From JAFGNB01 sp050304135 (GTDB lineage Bacteria; Fibrobacterota; Chitinivibrionia; Chitinivibrionales; Chitinispirillaceae), in NCBI GenBank assembly GCA_050304135.1, contig JBNLDC010000064.1, positions 1 through 64,000 on the forward strand: DNA of 64,000 nt. The letters are read 5' to 3'. Both the position numbers and the translations under genes were made by a program. This document shows positions 14,905 through 22,983 of this stretch, piece after piece. The notes under the pieces were generated by a model that saw only the letters and a list, made by a program, of their open reading frames with translations, was not told the DNA's origin and made no database searches. Positions within the stretch are counted from its first letter, which is position 1; each line of letters begins with the position of its first letter.

Positions 14905-16194
14905 ATGGATATATTCCGCGAATTTGTCATAGCATTCAGTCCGCAGCAGAGCGGGTTCTTCTTCATGTGGATACTGGCGGGGATCGCTTTTACCGTGGTA
15001 CTGATGATGCTGGAACGGTGGCTCTTCCTCAACCGGTACACCAACATCGATGGCAGCCGCTTTATTGACCGTCTGCTCGTACTTGTCCGCGACGATAAAC
15101 TCCCCGATGCCCATGCGCTCTGTGTGAGCGGCAGCTCGCGGGCGCTTCCGGCGGTGCTCGGTGCCGGCATCAAACGTGCTATCGAAGTGCCGGAGATGAT
15201 CGCTCTCGGCATGGAGGAGGAATCCCTCCATGTGCTGCCCCGGCTCGAAAAACGTCTCAACCTGATTGTTACCTTCGGTAATCTCGCAACACTCCTCGGA
15301 CTCATGGGAACCATCTACGGACTCATTCTCGCGTTTGCCGCGGTGGCGCAGCCCGATGTTTCACCGGTCGAAAAATCGTCGATGCTCGCGGTGGGAATCT
15401 CCGCTGCCATGAACACCACGCTGCTTGGTCTGGTGATCGCGGTGCCCTGTGTACTGATCTATTCGATTTTCCGGTCGCGGGTGGACGAGACCGTTGCCGA
15501 GATTGACCGGTACGCCGTGACCCTCATGAAGGTGCTGCTCCCCGAGAGCGGGGTGAAAAAAAGCTACCGCGTTTCGGATCGACGAATCCGCGAAGAGGTG
15601 GATACCGAACCGAATATCGTGCCGTTCATGAACCTCATGGTGGTGCTCATCCCGCTGCTGCTTTCGTCGTCGGAATTTGTCAAGCTCGGCATGATCGAAC
15701 TGAAACTGCCGGAATCCGCCGCAGGCGGCGGTGGACCGGGCGGCGGCGAAGAGGAACAGAAGAACGCCCGGGTTGATCTCGGGATCGTCATCACCGAGAA
15801 AGGATTCAACCTGTTTCACTATTTTAAAAAGGACAGCACCGCCACCACCGAGGATGTCGAAATTCCGAAGGCCAAAGGCGAATACGACTTCGCGGCACTC
15901 AATAAAAAGGTTGCCGAAGTCAAACGGCAGGCACTCTACGAAATCATACGGCTGGCCAAGACGGATCTGCCGCGTGATATGGAACTCTGGAAACTCGCCC
16001 TGCTCTACAGTAAACACGACCTCAGCAGTGTCACCATGTTCAGCGACCACGAAAACGTTAAAATCGTCGCCGACGACAAAATACACTACCAGACCGTTGT
16101 GTCCGTTATGGATGCCGCCCGGGGGGTTAAAACACCGAATGGCAACGTGACACTCTTTCCTAATGTATCGATCGCGGGAGGGATTGTTCAATAA
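14905..16194 (+). CDS. ExbB-ExbD fusion protein with Asp-to-Asn change in the ExbD helix
   Basis: 429 residues. Residues 1-210 are a full MotA/TolQ/ExbB subunit (FFFMWILAGIAFTVVLMMLE; TFGNLATLLGLMGTIYGLIL; GISAAMNTTLLGLVIAVPCV). Residues about 235-260 are an ExbD/TolR-like membrane helix, followed by a glycine-rich linker (SAAGGGGPGGGEEEQ) and a periplasmic ExbD-like domain to the end. The helix aligns with E. coli ExbD as PFMNLMVVL against PFIDVMLVL: the proton-carrying Asp (Asp25 in ExbD) is Asn243 here (codon 15631-15633). The fusion therefore probably cannot conduct protons through its own ExbD helix. It overlaps the next gene, which encodes an ExbD with the Asp, by one base (TAATG). Confidence 0.85.
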   Translation: MDIFREFVIAFSPQQSGFFFMWILAGIAFTVVLMMLERWLFLNRYTNIDGSRFIDRLLVLVRDDKLPDAHALCVSGSSRALPAVLGAGIKRAIEVPEMIALGMEEESLHVLPRLEKRLNLIVTFGNLATLLGLMGTIYGLILAFAAVAQPDVSPVEKSSMLAVGISAAMNTTLLGLVIAVPCVLIYSIFRSRVDETVAEIDRYAVTLMKVLLPESGVKKSYRVSDRRIREEVDTEPNIVPFMNLMVVLIPLLLSSSEFVKLGMIELKLPESAAGGGGPGGGEEEQKNARVDLGIVITEKGFNLFHYFKKDSTATTEDVEIPKAKGEYDFAALNKKVAEVKRQALYEIIRLAKTDLPRDMELWKLALLYSKHDLSSVTMFSDHENVKIVADDKIHYQTVVSVMDAARGVKTPNGNVTLFPNVSIAGGIVQ

Positions 16195-16697
16195 TGGCTA
16201 ATCCACGTGCGGCACGGCAGGCGCGACGGCGTCGGGGGGGCGATGATGTCAAGCTCAACATCACCTCCATGATGGATATGTTTACGATCATCCTGGTCTT
16301 CCTTATCAAGAACTTCTCTACCGAAGGGGCAATTGTCACTCCGGCCGAAAACCTGACGCTGCCCAAATCAACGGTGGAGCGCAAGGCAAAAGAGGCGCTG
16401 GGGGTGCAGATCTCCCGCGGTACCATCATTGTCGAAAATACGGTGGTGGTGGATGCCGAGGGTTACGAAAAGCTGCTCACGCAGAAGGAGTTCATGATCA
16501 CTCCGCTGTACGATGCCCTCGTGAGTTATGCCGAGGAGGGTAAAAAGATGGCCTCGATTGCGGGGGCCGCGTTCTCCGGCGATATCACCATTCAGGGTGA
16601 TGTCGAAATTCCTTATGCCATCCTGACGCGGGTGATGTATACCTGCGGTCAGGCGGGGTATCCGAACATGAACCTTTTTGTCTACCGGGAAGAATAA
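16194..16697 (+). CDS. ExbD/TolR family biopolymer transport protein (Asp present)
   Basis: 167 residues. A short basic N-terminus (RAARQARRRRGGDD) precedes one membrane helix with the family pattern LNITSMMDMFTIILVFLI; Asp28 is in the position of the proton-carrying Asp of ExbD and TolR. The periplasmic part begins with NLTLPKST, the usual L-P-x-S start, and ends with VMYTCGQAGYPNMNLFV, matching the C-terminal ExbD fold. It should pair with one or both ExbB-type subunits upstream to form the active stator. Coupling by single-base TAATG overlaps on both sides points to a fixed stoichiometry. Normal length, with no defect seen. Confidence 0.9.
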   Translation: MANPRAARQARRRRGGDDVKLNITSMMDMFTIILVFLIKNFSTEGAIVTPAENLTLPKSTVERKAKEALGVQISRGTIIVENTVVVDAEGYEKLLTQKEFMITPLYDALVSYAEEGKKMASIAGAAFSGDITIQGDVEIPYAILTRVMYTCGQAGYPNMNLFVYREE

Positions 16698-17761
16698 TGG
16701 CGACTGAACCCGGAGGAATACTGCTTTCGTCTGCTGCTGGCGCTGTCGCGGCCGGGGGGCGTTTTCCGCGGGAGTTCGAACGCGGGCTGTTCGGACGGTT
16801 CGACCGTAAATTCACGTTGCTGCTGCTTGTCTGCATAGTGCTTATTTTTCCCGTAATCGCCATTCTTTCCCTGCGTAAACCGTCGCAGGAGGTAAGCGAG
16901 AAAGAAATTCTCAAGATTCAGGAACGGTATGCCCGCCTTGTCCTCAATCAACCCAAACCCGAAGTGGCCGAAGTGCCGGAGGTGGTGGAAGAGGCTACGG
17001 TAAAAACGGAAACGGTTAAAAAAGAAGAGAAAAAAGAGGAGAAGGTAAAAGTCGACCGCGAAAAAGAGACCTTTGTTGAAAAGGAACGCCGCAGGGAATC
17101 AGGTGTCGAAGAGCGGCGACAGGCGCGGGAACAGGCGGCAAAACAGGTGCAGGCTGCGGGAATCTTCGCGGCGATCACCGCCTCGGGCAGTGGTTCCGGC
17201 GGGCTTGCCTCCTCAACTTCGGATCTTTTAGGTACTGCGGGGATCGGTGTTGCCGATCTCGGCGATCTGTCGGTTTCAAAGGGAACTTTCGCCACCCGCG
17301 ATGTTGCCGCCGCCGATCTGGTCGCCAAAAAAGGTGATCGCACCACCGATGTGACCATCGAGAAAGAGTCGGTTGGAAGAACTGCGGTTACCAGAGTTGC
17401 TTCGGCAGCACAGGTGAATGTCACTTCGCAGGCTCCGGAGGTCTCCGGTGAATCCTCCTCAATGTCTGAGCGCAGTCAGGCTGCCATTCAGCGCGTTGTG
17501 AGCAGAGAGTCACGGCGTCTCAAACGACTCTACGAAGAATGGCTCAAGCGTGATCCCGCACTCAGCGGCAGACTGACGGTCAAATTCGTTATTCTCGCTT
17601 CCGGTGGAGTGGCCAATGTCTCGGTGGTGAAGTCGAGCACTAATAACAGTGACTTTGACGCAATGGTGGTCCGCTATATCAAGCGGTGGAAATTCCCCGC
17701 GGTTGAGGGCGCCGGGCCGGTTGAAGTAGTGTACCCCTTCGTATTTGAAGGACTCTCCTGA
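16697..17761 (+). CDS. TonB-like / AgmX-PglI C-terminal domain protein
   Basis: 354 residues, the likely energy transducer of the motor. A cytoplasmic N-terminus of about 36 residues is followed by one membrane helix (FTLLLLVCIVLIFPVIAIL). Next is a highly charged Lys/Glu/Arg segment (about residues 95-150) that probably spans the periplasm, a low-complexity Gly/Ser/Ala part, and a C-terminal domain of about 90 residues with RDPALSGRLTVKFVILASG and YIKRWKFPAVEGAG. That last domain fits the TonB C-terminal / AgmX-PglI family, in which a conserved 'F-x-I/V-x-x-x-G' strand and 'W-x-F-P' motif are typical. It is the last gene of the operon. Which outer-membrane partner it contacts is unknown. Confidence 0.82.
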   Translation: MATEPGGILLSSAAGAVAAGGRFPREFERGLFGRFDRKFTLLLLVCIVLIFPVIAILSLRKPSQEVSEKEILKIQERYARLVLNQPKPEVAEVPEVVEEATVKTETVKKEEKKEEKVKVDREKETFVEKERRRESGVEERRQAREQAAKQVQAAGIFAAITASGSGSGGLASSTSDLLGTAGIGVADLGDLSVSKGTFATRDVAAADLVAKKGDRTTDVTIEKESVGRTAVTRVASAAQVNVTSQAPEVSGESSSMSERSQAAIQRVVSRESRRLKRLYEEWLKRDPALSGRLTVKFVILASGGVANVSVVKSSTNNSDFDAMVVRYIKRWKFPAVEGAGPVEVVYPFVFEGLS

Positions 17762-17952
17762 GGGCGGCGGGGAATATTTCACCATTCTCAGACAACTGCC
17801 CGACCACAATTACATCACTGATTTTTTCTTTCCACCTGCCGCAAAAATACTATATTATAGAACATTCTATTATGTGTACTAGCTGGCCTGGCTTTATAGG
17901 GAATAGTATCTCTGGTAGCGGTTATGGTTTACCTCTAACAGGAGTGTGCAGT

Positions 17953-18288
17953 ATGGCTATTCGGGACAGCGAACGGATCGAGGTTCTCAAGGCGGAGGCA
18001 TCGGAAATTCTCCTGAATCTGAGTACAAGCGGCGCTGCGTTTCTTTATTCCAGCCAGCTTGCCAAAGATCAGCCTGTCGCCCTCAGGATCAACGAGACCA
18101 CCATCAATTCGCAGGTAATGTATTGTCATCAGCGTTCCGACGGATACCGGATCGGTGTCCGGTTTGTTGGAATGTCGCCGGAGGAACAGGCGATGGTAGA
18201 CGGGATGATTGCTACATTCTCGTGCGGCGTTCCACTACATTTTTCGGTCGATGATGAACCGGTACTGAAACACGACGTCTATGAATGA
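17953..18288 (+). CDS. PilZ domain protein (probable c-di-GMP receptor)
   Basis: Protein of 111 residues from the ATG at 17953, which has AGGAG eight bases upstream; the frame is open further upstream but without such a site. Both c-di-GMP-binding motifs of PilZ domains are visible: RxxxR as RDSER at the N-terminus and (D/N)xSxxG as NLSTSG about residue 27. These are followed by a beta-barrel-like pattern (VALRINETTINSQVMYC, YRIGVRFVGMSPEEQ) as in standard PilZ domains. It is a single-domain, cytosolic protein. It overlaps the FliL-like gene by eight bases. Together with the motor operon upstream, this suggests c-di-GMP input into motility, adhesion or secretion. The target is not known. Confidence 0.75.
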   Translation: MAIRDSERIEVLKAEASEILLNLSTSGAAFLYSSQLAKDQPVALRINETTINSQVMYCHQRSDGYRIGVRFVGMSPEEQAMVDGMIATFSCGVPLHFSVDDEPVLKHDVYE

Positions 18289-18970
18289 AAGCTCCTGGGA
18301 GAGGTCCCGACGGAACGATCGAAAAAAGCTTCTTCTTCTGCTTCTGGTGTTCGGCCCTCTCTGTGCCCTGGGGGTGATACTCTATCTCAATAATCGTGAC
18401 CAGATCGGGACGGTTGTTTCCGATCACGAAAATCATACGGTTGAAGCGGAACCTGCCGTTCCATCGGTAGAATCCAACGATACCGCAGCTAAACCGACAC
18501 CGGACAATTCAACCGCGACCGGCGACGAGCTGTCACCACCGGAGCTTACGGTCATTACAGCGGATACCCCTTCGCAACCTGCCGTATCGCCACCTCCTCA
18601 GGTCTCCGCAAAAAAAACAGCAACTCCAGCTACCGGACATTCGTCTCCGGATGCTTCACCACCAACCGGTTCCTGCTGTTCAATTCTTCTTTCTCCGATC
18701 GAATGTACCGTTGAAAACCGGAAAGATGTGGTAATCAATCTTTCGCTTGAGCTATTTTTCGATGATCCCGGGCAGCGCAGCGCGCTGTTGCTGCGAAGAG
18801 ATGCTATAAAAGTCATGGTGCTTCGTACCATGCGCGCTCAGGAATTGTCCGCGGTCAAAATCAATGAACTGGAAGCGCTGCTGCTGGCGGAAATTGCACC
18901 GGTCGTGCAGCCTTCCGGCATTTCCGGAATGAAAATAAGAAACATCCAGATAGAAAAGGTTTCTCCGTAA
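18281..18970 (+). CDS. FliL-like membrane protein
   Basis: 229 residues. A basic N-terminus (RSRRNDRKK) leads into one membrane helix (LLLLLLVFGPLCALGVILYL), then about 90 residues rich in Pro, Ser, Thr and Ala, and a C-terminal domain of about 100 residues. That domain (KDVVINLSLELFFDDPGQ, AIKVMVLRTMRAQELSAVKI, GMKIRNIQIEKV) resembles the periplasmic domain of FliL, which binds flagellar stators. No flagellar genes are in the window, so it may serve the neighbouring ExbB/ExbD-type motor or another stator. Assignment rests on the pattern of helix plus C-terminal strand motifs and is moderate. It overlaps the PilZ gene by eight bases and secA by one base. Confidence 0.5.
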   Translation: MNESSWERSRRNDRKKLLLLLLVFGPLCALGVILYLNNRDQIGTVVSDHENHTVEAEPAVPSVESNDTAAKPTPDNSTATGDELSPPELTVITADTPSQPAVSPPPQVSAKKTATPATGHSSPDASPPTGSCCSILLSPIECTVENRKDVVINLSLELFFDDPGQRSALLLRRDAIKVMVLRTMRAQELSAVKINELEALLLAEIAPVVQPSGISGMKIRNIQIEKVSP

Positions 18971-21900
18971 TGACATTTATTGACATACTATCGAAGCTGT
19001 TCGGTTCCAAGCAGGAACGCGACATTAAAAAACTTCGCCCGCTTCTGCAGCTTATCAATGCGCTGGGTGAAGCCACCAAAAAACTCAGCGACGAGGAACT
19101 CACGGGGAAAACGTCTGAATTCAGAAAACGGCTTGCCGCCGGAGAGATCCTCGACGACCTGCTTCCCGAAGCGTACGCGGTATTCCGCGAGGCGACCCAC
19201 CGGATTCTCGGTGAACGGCGGACGGTGACCGATCAGTTCACCGGTCAGGAAATCCCCTTCATGTATCATTTTGATGTGCAGGTGATCGGTGCGATGATAC
19301 TGCATCAGGGGAAGATTGCCGAGATGAAGACCGGTGAGGGAAAAACGCAGGTCGCCGCGATGGCCTGTTACCTCAATGCACTTTCCGGTAAAGGGGTACA
19401 TGTCATTACCGTCAACGACTACCTTGCCCGTCGCGACAGCGAGTGGATGGGGAAGATGTTCCGGTTTCTCGGGCTTACCGTCGGGTGTCTCGATCTGACG
19501 GAACCACACAGCGAGGAACGGCGCCGCGCCTACGGCTGTGACGTCACGTTCGGCACCAACAACGAGTTCGGTTTCGATTATCTGCGCGACAACATGGCAA
19601 CCTCTCCCGAACAGTGTGTGCAGCGTGAGCTCAACTACGCGATTATCGACGAAGTGGATAACATCCTCGTTGACGAGGCACGTACACCGCTTATCATTTC
19701 CGGGCAGGTGACCCGTTCGAACCGTGAATACGAGGAACTCAAGCCACGTGTGGCGAAGCTGGTTGCCGCTCAGGCCAATCTGGTGCAGAAGGTAGTGGGG
19801 GAGGCTGAAGAACTCCTCGGAAAAGAGGGACAGGAATACCAGTGCGGTCTCAAGATGCTCATTGTTCAGCGCGGTGCACCCAAAAACAAGCGGCTCTCGA
19901 AAATGCTCAAGGAGCCGGGCGTCGCGAAATTCATGAAACAGGTCGAGACCGATTTCCTGCGCGACCGTAAACTCCACGAGATCGACGAGGAACTCTTCTT
20001 CACTATCGACGAGTCGGGCCACAGTGCCGAACTTACCGAAAAAGGCCGCGGGCTCATCAGCGGTACCACGCCGGAGTTCTTCATTGTTCCCGACCTTGCC
20101 GAGATGATCGGAAAAATCGACAACGATCCCGATCTCGACGACGAGGCGAAATCGCTTCAGCGCGAGGAGGCGCATCGCCTGTACGCTGAGCGGTCGGAAC
20201 GCATTCACAGCATCAGTCAGCTGGTCCGCGCCTTTTCGGTGTACGAGCGCGACGTTGATTACGTGGTGCAGGACGGGCAGATCCTCATCGTCGACGAATT
20301 CACCGGACGTATCCTGCACGGCAGACGTTACAGCGAAGGGTTGCATCAGGCGCTCGAGGCGAAGGAAGGGGTCAAGGTAGCCGGGGAGAACCAGACCCTC
20401 GCCACCATTACGTTTCAGAACTTCTTTAAAATGTACCGCAAAGTCGCCGGTATGACGGGAACCGCCGTTACCGAGGCGGGGGAATTTCACGAGATTTACA
20501 AACTCGATGTGGTGAGTGTTCCCACCAACCGGCCGCTTGCCCGTAATGATTTTCACGACGAGATTTACAAAACGTATCGGGAAAAGTACAACGCGATTGT
20601 CGAGGATATCAAAGTGATGTTCGAGGCGGGACGCCCCTGCCTGGTGGGGACCACTTCCATCGAAAAATCGGAACTGCTCAGTAAACTGCTGCAGCGGTCG
20701 GGGATCGAGCATGAAGTCCTCAACGCGAAGCAGCACGCGAAGGAGGCGGCGATTGTTGCACAGGCAGGTCGCAAGGGTGCGGTGACCATTGCCACGAACA
20801 TGGCGGGTCGCGGAACCGACATTACGCTCGGCGGTAACTTTGAGATCCTGGCGAATCACGAACTGCTCAAGGAGGGGGAGGATCCCGATGAATTCACCCT
20901 TGCTCAAAAGCGGGAGCGATTCGCGAAACTGCTTGAGCAGACAAAACGCGAGCAGAAAGAGGTAATTGCCGCGGGGGGGTTGCACATTATCGGCACCGAA
21001 CGGCACGAGAGTCGCCGAATCGACAATCAGCTTCGCGGCCGCGCCGGTCGTCAGGGTGATCCCGGTTCCACGAAATTCTTTCTGTCGCTCGATGATGACC
21101 TCATGCGTATTTTCGGTTCGGAGCGTATCGCCGCCATTATGGACCGGCTCGGCGCCGAAGACGGCGAAGTCATCTCGCATCCGCTGGTGTCGCGATCCAT
21201 CAGCGGAGCCCAGAAACGGGTTGAGGGCCGTAACTTCGAGATCCGCAAACATCTCAAGGAATACGACGATGTGATGAATCTGCAGCGGCGTGAGATCTAC
21301 GGACTCCGTCAGCGGATTCTCCGGGGCGAAGATCTCAAGGAGGAGATCCTCAATCAGATCGCCGCCAACCTCGAAGACATTATCATGCGTCATTCCACCG
21401 AGGGGAAATATCCGGAAGACTGGGCGTTGCAGCCGCTCTATGCCGAACTTCAGACTTCGTTCGGTGTCACCTACCGGGTACCGGATTCGGAACTCTCGAG
21501 TAAAACCCAGGATACCCTGTTCGATGATGTCTGGAAAGTGGTGCACGGACGGTATCAGGAGAAGGAAAACCGGTTCGGCGGTGAAACAATGCGGCAGTTT
21601 GAACGCAGCGTTTTTCTCATGGTGATCGACAACCTCTGGAAGGATCACCTCTACGAAATGGATCATCTCAAGAGCGGGGTGCAGTTCCGATCGTATGGAC
21701 AGAAAAACCCGCTGTATGAATATCAGCGAGAAGGGCTCAAGATGTTCGATGAGCTCAGAAGCGGCATTTCCAAAGAGGTCTCGAGTTATCTGTTCCGCCT
21801 TGAACGGGTGGAACACTCATCACGTCAGCAGGTTGATACCTCACAGACCCTCCATGGTGATTTCGATGTGTTCGCCTCGCAGGAACGTTCGCGCCAGCCG

Positions 21901-22074
21901 CGACCGGCACCGGTCGGATCAGGCGGTCCGCTCGGGGGAGGTGCTCCACCACCGGCAGGGCGGTCGGATCTGGTGCCGCATACCTTTGTCAAATCAGGTG
22001 CCGACGTGGGGCGAAACGATCCCTGCCCCTGCGGAAGCGGAAAAAAGTATAAAAAATGTCATGGAGCGGTATGA
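18970..22074 (+). CDS. secA: Preprotein translocase ATPase SecA
   Basis: 1034-residue motor ATPase that pushes unfolded preproteins through SecYEG. Walker A is visible as MKTGEGKTQ (near residue 118), the DEAD-type Walker B as IIDEVDNILVDEA (near 225), and helicase motifs as MTGTAVTEAGEFHEIY, TNMAGRGTDITLGG and GRAGRQGDPG. The C-terminus is the zinc-binding SecB/phospholipid contact tail, CPCGSGKKYKKCH. The protein is longer than E. coli SecA (901), with extra sequence after the first nucleotide-binding half (about residues 255-410). Extended SecA proteins of this kind are common in FCB-group bacteria. Its ATG shares one base with the FliL-like stop codon, and its own stop overlaps tmk by four bases. 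Confidence 0.97.
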   Translation: MTFIDILSKLFGSKQERDIKKLRPLLQLINALGEATKKLSDEELTGKTSEFRKRLAAGEILDDLLPEAYAVFREATHRILGERRTVTDQFTGQEIPFMYHFDVQVIGAMILHQGKIAEMKTGEGKTQVAAMACYLNALSGKGVHVITVNDYLARRDSEWMGKMFRFLGLTVGCLDLTEPHSEERRRAYGCDVTFGTNNEFGFDYLRDNMATSPEQCVQRELNYAIIDEVDNILVDEARTPLIISGQVTRSNREYEELKPRVAKLVAAQANLVQKVVGEAEELLGKEGQEYQCGLKMLIVQRGAPKNKRLSKMLKEPGVAKFMKQVETDFLRDRKLHEIDEELFFTIDESGHSAELTEKGRGLISGTTPEFFIVPDLAEMIGKIDNDPDLDDEAKSLQREEAHRLYAERSERIHSISQLVRAFSVYERDVDYVVQDGQILIVDEFTGRILHGRRYSEGLHQALEAKEGVKVAGENQTLATITFQNFFKMYRKVAGMTGTAVTEAGEFHEIYKLDVVSVPTNRPLARNDFHDEIYKTYREKYNAIVEDIKVMFEAGRPCLVGTTSIEKSELLSKLLQRSGIEHEVLNAKQHAKEAAIVAQAGRKGAVTIATNMAGRGTDITLGGNFEILANHELLKEGEDPDEFTLAQKRERFAKLLEQTKREQKEVIAAGGLHIIGTERHESRRIDNQLRGRAGRQGDPGSTKFFLSLDDDLMRIFGSERIAAIMDRLGAEDGEVISHPLVSRSISGAQKRVEGRNFEIRKHLKEYDDVMNLQRREIYGLRQRILRGEDLKEEILNQIAANLEDIIMRHSTEGKYPEDWALQPLYAELQTSFGVTYRVPDSELSSKTQDTLFDDVWKVVHGRYQEKENRFGGETMRQFERSVFLMVIDNLWKDHLYEMDHLKSGVQFRSYGQKNPLYEYQREGLKMFDELRSGISKEVSSYLFRLERVEHSSRQQVDTSQTLHGDFDVFASQERSRQPRPAPVGSGGPLGGGAPPPAGRSDLVPHTFVKSGADVGRNDPCPCGSGKKYKKCHGAV

Positions 22075-22685
22075 AGCGAGGCTGTTTCGTCACCTTTGAA
22101 GGTATCGACGGGTGTGGCAAGAGTACGCAGGCGAACCTGTTTGCCGATCGGCTTGCCGCCGAAGGGTATCAGGTGCTCCGGACTCGGGAGCCCGGCGGAA
22201 CCGCTATTGCCGAGAAAATACGTGCGCTGCTTATTGATCCCGCACATGCCGAGATGGTCGATGCGTGTGAACTGCTGCTCTATCTTGCAGCCCGGGCACA
22301 GCATCTTCGGGAGAAGATCCTTCCGGCGGTCGCTTCGGGCACCGTGGTGGTTTGTGACCGGTTTCAGGATGCCACGTTCGCCTATCAGGGCTACGGCCGG
22401 GGCATGTCACTCGAACAGTTGCAATCCCTCAACACCTTCGCCACCGGCGGAAACGATCCCGACCTGACGTTTATTATCGATCTTCCGGTAGAAACCGCTT
22501 TTGAACGTATGGCGGCAATGAACAAGGTTCAGGACCGCCTTGAAGCGGGGGGGGAACAGTTTTTCAGCCGTATCAGAGAGGGATATCTGGCACTTGCTGC
22601 TGCGGCGCCGCAACGTATTCAGGTAATTGATGGAACGGCGACGGTGGAAGAGATAGCAGCGAAGGTGTACGCATCGGCTCTGTAA
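22071..22685 (+). CDS. tmk: Thymidylate kinase
   Basis: Protein of 204 residues that phosphorylates dTMP to dTDP. It has the P-loop FEGIDGCGKSTQANLF at the N-terminus, then TREPGGTAIAEKIR, the DRF motif in VVVCDRFQDATFAYQG, and a LID region near RLEAGGEQFFSRIREGYL, all typical of Tmk. The start at 22071 was chosen because it makes a four-base ATGA overlap with the secA stop and has GGAG upstream; a start five codons earlier is possible. The length is normal. It is the last gene of the PilZ-FliL-like-secA-tmk unit. The linkage of tmk to secA is unusual functionally but positionally tight. Confidence 0.93.
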   Translation: MKRGCFVTFEGIDGCGKSTQANLFADRLAAEGYQVLRTREPGGTAIAEKIRALLIDPAHAEMVDACELLLYLAARAQHLREKILPAVASGTVVVCDRFQDATFAYQGYGRGMSLEQLQSLNTFATGGNDPDLTFIIDLPVETAFERMAAMNKVQDRLEAGGEQFFSRIREGYLALAAAAPQRIQVIDGTATVEEIAAKVYASAL

Positions 22686-22983
22686 TGGGGTGGTTTCGGC
22701 AACCGACCCGGGCGTTGAAACAGTGATGCCGTTTGGTCGGTTTCTAACGGCGTTGAATGCTTTTCCGGAAAATTTAACGGTTCGGCACGCTCACCGCGAG
22801 CGGCCCTGTTTGCGATTACCGGAAATACTTGAATGCTTACTAAATTTTACGGAATTCTGGTATAAAATGCCTCATTTTAACGAGGCATGATGTATTTTAA
22901 GCAGTTATTTTCAACCTCTGAAATCAGGCGGGGCATTCCCGGAACGCCGGTATCCCCGAGGGCTCACGTCATCAGGAGTGATA
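22686..22983. other. Intergenic region between tmk and the CtpA-type protease gene
   Basis: No gene is supported. A hairpin ATGCCTC/GAGGCAT lies at 22867-22888 with only a weak T-rich tail (TGTATTTT). It might end the upstream transcript or shape the leader of the protease gene. No clear promoter was recognised. Confidence 0.35.

Noticed and set aside
18988..21816. A 942-codon open frame antisense to secA
   Set aside because: It is the mirror image of a GC-rich conserved gene; secA is certain from its motifs, and the antisense product has no domain.
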